A stretch of DNA of 10,671 bases from an uncultured bacterium (GTDB lineage Bacteria > Bacillota_I > Bacilli_A > RF39 > UBA660), in the NCBI GenBank assembly GCA_949286645.1, contig CASEDN010000127.1, positions 1-10,671 of the forward strand. Reading direction: 5' to 3'. The translations under genes and the position numbers were made by a program. The notes under the pieces are model-generated. The model did no database searches and was not told where the DNA came from. It was given only the letters and a program-made list of their open reading frames with translations. This document shows, piece after piece, positions 6,334-10,671 of this stretch; the stretch's first letter is position 1, and every line of letters begins with the position of its first letter.

Positions 6334-6972
6334 ATGAAAAAATATCGTTGTACTATTTGTGGTTATATTTATGATGATGAGAAAGAGAAGGTAAAGTTTG
6401 AAGATTTACCAGATGATTGGAAATGTCCAGCCTGTGGAGCGCCTAAGAGTTTATTTCTAGAAGTTAAAGAAGAAAAAGATGAGGAGAAATTTGAGTCTAA
6501 CAGTTCTATTATAGAAGATGTGGCTGATGATTTAAGAGAGTTGTCTAATTATGAGATATCTTTAATTTGTTCTAATTTGGTAAAGTCTTCAGAAAAACAA
6601 TATTTAGATGAAGAAAGCAATTTATTTAGAGAATTATCTAAACATTATGAGTCTTTAGAAGATAATAAATCTGGTAGTTTAGATGATGTTATAGATATGG
6701 TAAATAGTGATATTAATAGCTTTAGTAGGGCAATGGATGTGTTTACTAAATGTGATGATAGAGGTGCTAAAAGAGTTGTTAATTGGGCTAGTAAGAGTAC
6801 TAATATTATGAAAGTAGTAATGGATACTTATAAAGAAAAGGGAATAGATTATATTAAAAATACGAAAATATGGGTTTGCGATATCTGTGGTTTTGTTTAT
6901 ATAGGAGATAATCCTCCTAAAGTTTGTCCTGTTTGTCGTGTTCCTAGTCTTAAGATATTGGAGGTGTGTTAA
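6334..6972 (+). CDS. Double-rubredoxin protein with rubrerythrin-like middle lacking diiron ligands
   Basis: The 212-aa protein begins with a rubredoxin domain (1-45: CTICG with Cys6 and Cys9, FEDLPDDWKCPACGAPK with Cys31 and Cys34) whose central loop is about a dozen residues shorter than usual. It ends with a second, rubrerythrin-type rubredoxin domain (about 180-211: CDICG and CPVC, Cys182, 185, 198, 201). Each should bind one mononuclear iron and pass single electrons. The helical middle (about 55-175) can be laid over rubrerythrin, but the ExxH pairs and Glu ligands are missing: FRELSKHYESL stands where FRELAxxExxH is expected, NSDIN for GEHYE, and STNIM for AEKIH. It is therefore unlikely to be a working diiron peroxidase itself. 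The start is the ATG at 6334, 5 nt after GGAGG; an ATG at 6322 overlaps that site. It is first in an operon with a ferredoxin, suggesting a cytoplasmic electron relay, perhaps for oxygen defence. Confidence 0.85.
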   Translation: MKKYRCTICGYIYDDEKEKVKFEDLPDDWKCPACGAPKSLFLEVKEEKDEEKFESNSSIIEDVADDLRELSNYEISLICSNLVKSSEKQYLDEESNLFRELSKHYESLEDNKSGSLDDVIDMVNSDINSFSRAMDVFTKCDDRGAKRVVNWASKSTNIMKVVMDTYKEKGIDYIKNTKIWVCDICGFVYIGDNPPKVCPVCRVPSLKILEVC

Positions 6973-6978
6973 GCTAGT

Positions 6979-7479
6979 ATGAAAGAGAAAAGTGAAAGAT
7001 ATGCTTATAGAGATTTAAAAATATGTACTAAAGATTGTTTATGTCTTTTTGTATGTCCTACTGGAGCGACTAATAATGAAACAGGACAGATAGACTTTGA
7101 TAAATGTATTGGTTGTGGAGCCTGTGCTGCATCTTGTCCATCAAAAGCGATTAGTATGTTACCTAGAGTTTATCCAAAACAAAAAGAAAAAGATAAACAA
7201 GTAATTAGAGAGTTATTTAAACTTGCAGATAGTAAGATAGAACAGATTAAGATTTTAAAAGATCTTATGAGTAAATCAAGTGATGATGATGAAAAACGTT
7301 TATATAAAGCTTTGATTCATTCTAATAAAGTTATAGTAGAAGATTTATTTAGAGAAGCAGGGTATATGTTACCTCAGTCATCTAATACTAATAAACTTTT
7401 AATTAGTCTTAAAGGTAAAGATGAAGAAGTAGATAAAATTATTGATAAATTGTTGAATAGAATTGAAGTAAATGATTAG
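6979..7479 (+). CDS. 2[4Fe-4S] ferredoxin-domain protein with helical C-terminal extension
   Basis: The 166-aa protein has an N-terminal bacterial-type ferredoxin domain. Its first cluster motif is unusual, CTKDCLCLFVCP (Cys16, 20, 22, 26: spacing CxxxCxCxxxCP). The second is canonical, CIGCGACAASCP (Cys43, 46, 49, 53). The fold should hold two cubane clusters and carry low-potential electrons in the cytoplasm. Residues 75-166 form a charged helical tail containing EDLFREAGYMLPQ. From memory I associate CTKDCLC and REAGYMLPQ with a clostridial ferredoxin family, but I could not check this. Its GGAGGTG (6960-6966) lies inside the end of the rubredoxin gene, 12 nt from this ATG, a somewhat long spacing. 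The genes are only 6 nt apart, so they are cotranscribed and likely coupled in translation. Electron flow from ferredoxin to the rubredoxin protein is an inference. Confidence 0.85.
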   Translation: MKEKSERYAYRDLKICTKDCLCLFVCPTGATNNETGQIDFDKCIGCGACAASCPSKAISMLPRVYPKQKEKDKQVIRELFKLADSKIEQIKILKDLMSKSSDDDEKRLYKALIHSNKVIVEDLFREAGYMLPQSSNTNKLLISLKGKDEEVDKIIDKLLNRIEVND

Positions 7480-7488
7480 AGGGATGTT

Positions 7489-7785
7489 ATGACAATAGAA
7501 GATGTTTATAGATATATGATTAGTGGTTATTTTGGAGTTATGGAGATGGACTCTTATAAGTTAAAAGAGTATGTTTTAGCAGATATAAAACAATATATTA
7601 AAGACTATATGGATCAAAATCCTAGTAATAACTTTAACTTAGACGAAGAAGTAGAAAATATTAAAGATAATGTGCCTGTTAAGACTAAGTTGCAAGATGC
7701 TTTACTGGTTTTAAATAAAATGGATAATGCACCAATGGATTTAATCTTAGAGATTAAACATAGATTAAAGACTCTTAAAGATTAA
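7489..7785 (+). CDS. Small protein of unknown function in the redox operon
   Basis: I do not recognise this 98-aa protein. It has no cysteines, no signal peptide and no membrane segment. It looks mostly helical, with MTIEDVYRYM and DIKQYIKDYMDQNP in the first half, an acidic stretch at about 50-60 and a basic end (KHRLKTLKD). AGAGGGA (7478-7484) overlaps the stop codon of the ferredoxin gene and lies 5 nt before the ATG, so translation is tightly linked to the ferredoxin. Position suggests a partner or accessory of the two redox proteins; the sequence shows no activity. Confidence 0.75.
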   Translation: MTIEDVYRYMISGYFGVMEMDSYKLKEYVLADIKQYIKDYMDQNPSNNFNLDEEVENIKDNVPVKTKLQDALLVLNKMDNAPMDLILEIKHRLKTLKD

Positions 7786-7818
7786 AAATTATACTTAATG
7801 TATAGTTTTTTCTTTTTT
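7784..7818 (+). terminator. AT-rich intrinsic terminator of the redox operon
   Basis: An 11-bp stem (7784-7794 with 7800-7810, one G-T pair, loop TTAAT) has A-rich left and T-rich right flanks and runs into a further T-rich stretch to 7818. The core is TATAC/GTATA, so it is thermodynamically weak and may let some transcription through to the next two genes. Confidence 0.55.
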
Positions 7819-7846
7819 ACTCATATTAATGTTGGGAGGAAAAAAT

Positions 7847-8074
7847 ATGGAAAATAATTTTAATGCAGTACCTAATATGATTAGTTGTAAAGATTTAGAT
7901 TATCTAAGCGATATGTTTAATTGGAATTATGGTGCTTATAAGAGTAGTAGTAATGCTATTAATAGTGTAAATGATAGTGAAATTAAAGATATGCTTAGTA
8001 AAGCTAGCAATGTATTTCAGGGTAATATTAGTAAAATATTAAATATCTTAAATGAAGGAGGTAACAATGAATAA
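7847..8074 (+). CDS. Small CotF-like helical protein, first of a pair
   Basis: This 75-aa protein is predicted to be two or three helices. Residues from ISCKDLDYLSDMF to the C-terminal ILNEGG align without gaps to the next protein (ISLNDKDYISSLL... to FRKG), so the two look like diverged paralogues. The layout resembles the Coat_F family (spore coat protein CotF and related four-helix-bundle proteins), but this copy is the more degenerate and lacks the terminal GWY motif. GGGAGG 7 nt before the ATG at 7847 sets the start. No strong promoter was found; TATTAA at 7824-7829 lacks a -35, so it may depend partly on readthrough from the redox operon. Its end overlaps the next gene by 8 nt. Confidence 0.7.
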   Translation: MENNFNAVPNMISCKDLDYLSDMFNWNYGAYKSSSNAINSVNDSEIKDMLSKASNVFQGNISKILNILNEGGNNE

Positions 8075-8384
8075 TAATCAGATAAGTAACCCTAAAGTAG
8101 AAGTACCTACTGGTATCTCTTTAAATGATAAAGACTATATTTCTTCATTACTTAGTACTTTAAAACAGTTAGTTAAAGATTATGCTGTTGTATTAACAGA
8201 AGTATCTAATGAAACATTATATAGTGAATATAAAGAGGTGTTTAATACTTATTCTTCATTACAAAGAGAAGTTTATGAACTTATGTTTCGTAAGGGATGG
8301 TATGTATTAGAGAGGTGTGATGCTAATAAAATATCTAATAAATATCAAACTTTAAATCAAGAATTTATGGATTTGAATGGTTAA
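8067..8384 (+). CDS. CotF-like (Coat_F family) protein
   Basis: The 105-aa protein matches the pattern of the Coat_F family: LNDKDYISSLL at the start of the first helix, DYAVVLTEVSNETLYSEY, and YELMFRKGWY before a short tail with ANKISNKY. Members occur in the spore coat of Bacillus (CotF) but also as cytoplasmic proteins in other Firmicutes, so a spore role cannot be assumed. No metal-binding ExxH motif is visible. The ribosome binding site AAGGAGG (8055-8061) lies inside the preceding gene, and the ATG at 8067 overlaps its last codons by 8 nt, so the two are translationally coupled and may assemble as a hetero-oligomer. An in-frame ATG at 8052 lies upstream of that site and is rejected. Confidence 0.8.
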   Translation: MNNNQISNPKVEVPTGISLNDKDYISSLLSTLKQLVKDYAVVLTEVSNETLYSEYKEVFNTYSSLQREVYELMFRKGWYVLERCDANKISNKYQTLNQEFMDLNG

Positions 8385-8411
8385 AAAAACAGTGAAAAAC
8401 TCACTGTTTTT
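8385..8411. terminator. Bidirectional intrinsic terminator between convergent genes
   Basis: A perfect 11-bp stem, AAAAACAGTGA (8385-8395) with TCACTGTTTTT (8401-8411), has a 5-nt loop. Poly-A on the left and poly-T on the right make it work on both strands. It begins immediately after the + strand stop TAA (8382-8384), and its right arm contains most of the minus-strand stop codon (8410-8412). Confidence 0.85.
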
Positions 8412-10539
8412 AATATAGTTTTTTTACATAACTTTTTCTAAGAGCAGTAGCTCCTTTTTTATTTTGTTGTTCTAGAGTTATGTTTTTAATAAAATCAAAG
8501 TTTACTAATAATTCTTTGTGATTTGTATCATGAGTTACTACTTTAACTAAATCTCCTATTTTTAAGACAACGTTATCTTTTTCATCTTTTAAATATCTTC
8601 TAGACTTAATAAATTTTATATCTTCTAAATCTTGGTATTCAATATAGCCAGGTATGTTTGTCATAGTTTTTAAATATGCTTTTTCATTGTCTATATCGGT
8701 TATAATACCATAATAATTTTTATCTTTATGTCTTTCTACATACTTTAACATCTTTACTAATTCTACTTCTCGTTCTAAAGCTTCTGCTTCTTGTTCTTTC
8801 ATAGAACAGTGTTCACATATTGCTTCTAGCGTGTTATCATCTTCTATTTCATATTTTTTACTATGCTGATAAGAATCTATTATTTGTTGAGCTTTTAGGT
8901 CAGGATATCTTCTAATTGGTGAAGTAGAGTGAGTATAGTAGTCTAATCCCAATCCAAAGTGTCCTGTTGGATAAGTAGAGTAATGGGCTCTTGGTAAAGC
9001 TTTTAGAATAATATCTGAAATAATAGGATAATCATTTGTATTTTGATATGTGTTTAATATTGTTTGAATATATTGTGCTGTAGTCATAGAACCTATTTTT
9101 GGTAAATTGTAGCCAAGACTATGAATTTTGTCAAAAGCATCTATTAACTTGTCTTGATCTGGTGAGTCATGAACTCTATTAATAGATGTACCTATTATAA
9201 AGTTTAAATACGAAGATTCACAGTAATTATACATTATCATGAAATTTTCAATAATTTTGCCAGCAGTACCATTATTCTTTGCTTCAATGCTTGTAATGTT
9301 ACCATCTTTATCTTCAATAAAATTATTTTCATTTTCTAAGAAGGTTAACATGCCTTCGCTTTTTCTTTTTTCAGTTAAAATATCTGATAATTCTTTCATT
9401 AAAACTAAATCTTTTATAAATGGTGAATATTCTTCATCAATAATTCCTTCATCTAATAGTTTGTTAACTTTAGAATATGACATTTTCATTTGGGATTTGA
9501 TGATTGAGTTAACAATTTTATAGTTTAGTAATTCACCAGTTTTTGATATTTCCATTATATATGTTTTAGTTAGTCTTTCTTCATTCGGATTTAGTGAGCA
9601 GATACCGTTTGATAATTCTTCAGGTAACATTGGTATTACTGAGTTTACAGGATATGCAGAAAGACCTCTTTCATAAGCATCTTTATCAAGAGCACTACCT
9701 CTTTTAACATAATGAGCTACATCGGCGATATGTACTGCTAAAATATAATTACCATTTTTATCTTTCATTATACTAACAGCATCATCCATATCTTTAGTAT
9801 TATCACAATCAATAGTAAATGTTTTAAATCTATTAGTGAAATCATATCTATCTTTGTAGTCATTTATATTTACAGTTTGAGGAATATTTCTTGCTTCTTT
9901 TAGTGCTTCTTCACTAAACTCCATATTAAAGCCATGTTTAGCAGCGATAGATATTATGTCGATATCATTATCTTTTATATTTCCTATTGTACTTATATAA
10001 TCTGCTTCATAGACTCCATCAGTTTCATCTAGAGTTATTCTAGCTTTTATTCTATCACCAATATTAATTCGTTTCATATCGTTAGAACTTATTCTTACTT
10101 TTATTTTTCCTTTACCTGGTAAAAGTATTGGTTCTATTTGTTTTACACCATCAATTTCTACAACTTCTAATATTAACTCTTCTTTTGTTCTTTCAATAAT
10201 TTTTCTAATATGTTTGCCTCTTCTTGATACAGCGATAATATCTCCATCTAGAGCATTATTAAGTTCTTCTCCTTCTTTATAGTATCTTTTGCCATCTAAC
10301 TCAAAATATAATTTATTATTACCATCTGTTTCTAATTTAGTTAAAGATAGATTATTTGGCCATTTTTCAAAAGCTTTATTTTGATAGTAGATTTTACCAG
10401 TTTTTTCAAGATTATGTAATAAATCTTTTAGTTCAGTTATCTTTTGCTGATTTCTTGCTATGGCAAGGTGTTTAATATGCTTATACGTTAAATTCTTTTG
10501 TTCTAATTCCTTTAAGAGATAATCCTTAAAGAAAAACAT
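8410..10539 (-). CDS. Second RNase II/R-family exoribonuclease (divergent RNase R paralogue)
   Basis: The 709-aa protein has the RNase R plan: N-terminal helical wing domain (about 1-58, ending LEKTGKIYY), two cold-shock-like domains (about 65-125 and 128-190), RNB catalytic domain (about 230-560) and an S1-like domain (about 605-685). The catalytic aspartates are all there (Asp244, 250, 252, 253 in TIDCDNTKDMDDA), as are SNGICSLNP, HFGLG and TSPIRRYPD, so it should be an active 3'-5' exonuclease. It differs clearly from the first RNase R: cold-shock domain 1 lacks the GFGFV motif and the S1 domain lacks FGMFV. A basic tail (KKGATALRKSYVKK) ends the protein. The start taken is the ATG at 10539 with AGGAAG just before it (10544-10549). 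However, the frame is open further upstream to the window edge, so the true N-terminus may lie outside. Confidence 0.9.
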   Translation of the reverse strand: MFFFKDYLLKELEQKNLTYKHIKHLAIARNQQKITELKDLLHNLEKTGKIYYQNKAFEKWPNNLSLTKLETDGNNKLYFELDGKRYYKEGEELNNALDGDIIAVSRRGKHIRKIIERTKEELILEVVEIDGVKQIEPILLPGKGKIKVRISSNDMKRINIGDRIKARITLDETDGVYEADYISTIGNIKDNDIDIISIAAKHGFNMEFSEEALKEARNIPQTVNINDYKDRYDFTNRFKTFTIDCDNTKDMDDAVSIMKDKNGNYILAVHIADVAHYVKRGSALDKDAYERGLSAYPVNSVIPMLPEELSNGICSLNPNEERLTKTYIMEISKTGELLNYKIVNSIIKSQMKMSYSKVNKLLDEGIIDEEYSPFIKDLVLMKELSDILTEKRKSEGMLTFLENENNFIEDKDGNITSIEAKNNGTAGKIIENFMIMYNYCESSYLNFIIGTSINRVHDSPDQDKLIDAFDKIHSLGYNLPKIGSMTTAQYIQTILNTYQNTNDYPIISDIILKALPRAHYSTYPTGHFGLGLDYYTHSTSPIRRYPDLKAQQIIDSYQHSKKYEIEDDNTLEAICEHCSMKEQEAEALEREVELVKMLKYVERHKDKNYYGIITDIDNEKAYLKTMTNIPGYIEYQDLEDIKFIKSRRYLKDEKDNVVLKIGDLVKVVTHDTNHKELLVNFDFIKNITLEQQNKKGATALRKSYVKKLY

Positions 10540-10671
10540 GTTTCTTCCTATTGTTTTAATTATCTTAGGATTTTCTTCATTAGTTACGATAACTATATCT
10601 TCTGGTAAAATTATTTTTCCTTTATTAAGATTTTCATCTATTGTTACTTTAGATTTTCTTAAATATAATCC
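10540..10671 (-). other. In-frame open extension upstream of the second RNase R, cut by the window edge
   Basis: Reading the minus strand in the frame of the exonuclease gives 44 codons without a stop, including TIDENLNKGKIILPEDIVIV and NPKIIKTIGRN just before the Met at 10539. There is no ATG, GTG or TTG among them. The stretch DIVIVT...KIIKTIGR resembles the strand pattern DIIAVSRR...RKIIER inside the cold-shock region of the same protein. Either the real protein is longer and starts outside the window, or this is an open frame by chance. Confidence 0.5.

Noticed and set aside
9239..9523. Plus-strand open frame of 94 codons inside the second exonuclease gene
   Set aside because: It is the antisense shadow of the RNB domain; the hydrophobic, Ser/Leu-rich composition is typical of such shadows.

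Overview
The window comes from a very AT-rich, low-GC Gram-positive bacterium. The order eno, (def-like), secG, rnr, smpB, ssrA is a classic Firmicutes neighbourhood. Ribosome binding sites are strong GGAGG types and promoters are sigma-A-like, often with an extended -10 TGATATAAT. Every Trp codon I checked is TGG, but none of the twelve genes ends in TGA. The tmRNA tag ends in -LAFA, which resembles Mollicutes tags more than the usual -LAA. My inference is an uncultured lineage of Bacilli near Erysipelotrichia/Mollicutes; this is not proven by the window.

Left part (1-5884, all + strand): enolase; a peptide deformylase-like protein with degenerate motifs 1 and 2; a membrane-anchored protein of unknown function; SecG; RNase R; SmpB; and the tmRNA gene ssrA with an encoded CCA end. 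RNase R, SmpB and tmRNA together form the trans-translation ribosome-rescue and mRNA-clearance machinery. Promoters are visible before eno, the unknown membrane protein, secG, rnr and ssrA, with intrinsic terminators after secG and ssrA.

Middle (5885-6333): a 400-base AT-rich intergenic stretch. It holds a short open segment that may be a gene remnant, and a cluster of four copies of an 8-bp motif (TGCACAAT) arranged as two palindromes. The first palindrome has the 7-1-7 AAT-N-ATT architecture of Fur/PerR-family operators.

Right part (6334-8384, + strand): a compact redox cassette. It encodes a protein with rubredoxin domains at both ends and a rubrerythrin-like middle that has lost its diiron ligands, then a 2[4Fe-4S] ferredoxin with a helical tail, and a small unknown protein. 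After a weak terminator come two overlapping genes for small helical proteins of the spore-coat CotF type. A perfect bidirectional hairpin separates these from a convergent minus-strand gene for a second, divergent RNase II/R-family exonuclease. Its reading frame stays open upstream of its apparent start up to the window edge.

The best candidate for something undescribed is the 6130-8384 module: palindromic operator cluster, double-rubredoxin/dead-rubrerythrin protein, ferredoxin and CotF-like pair. Other points of interest are the -LAFA tmRNA tag, the degenerate deformylase and the two RNB exonucleases.
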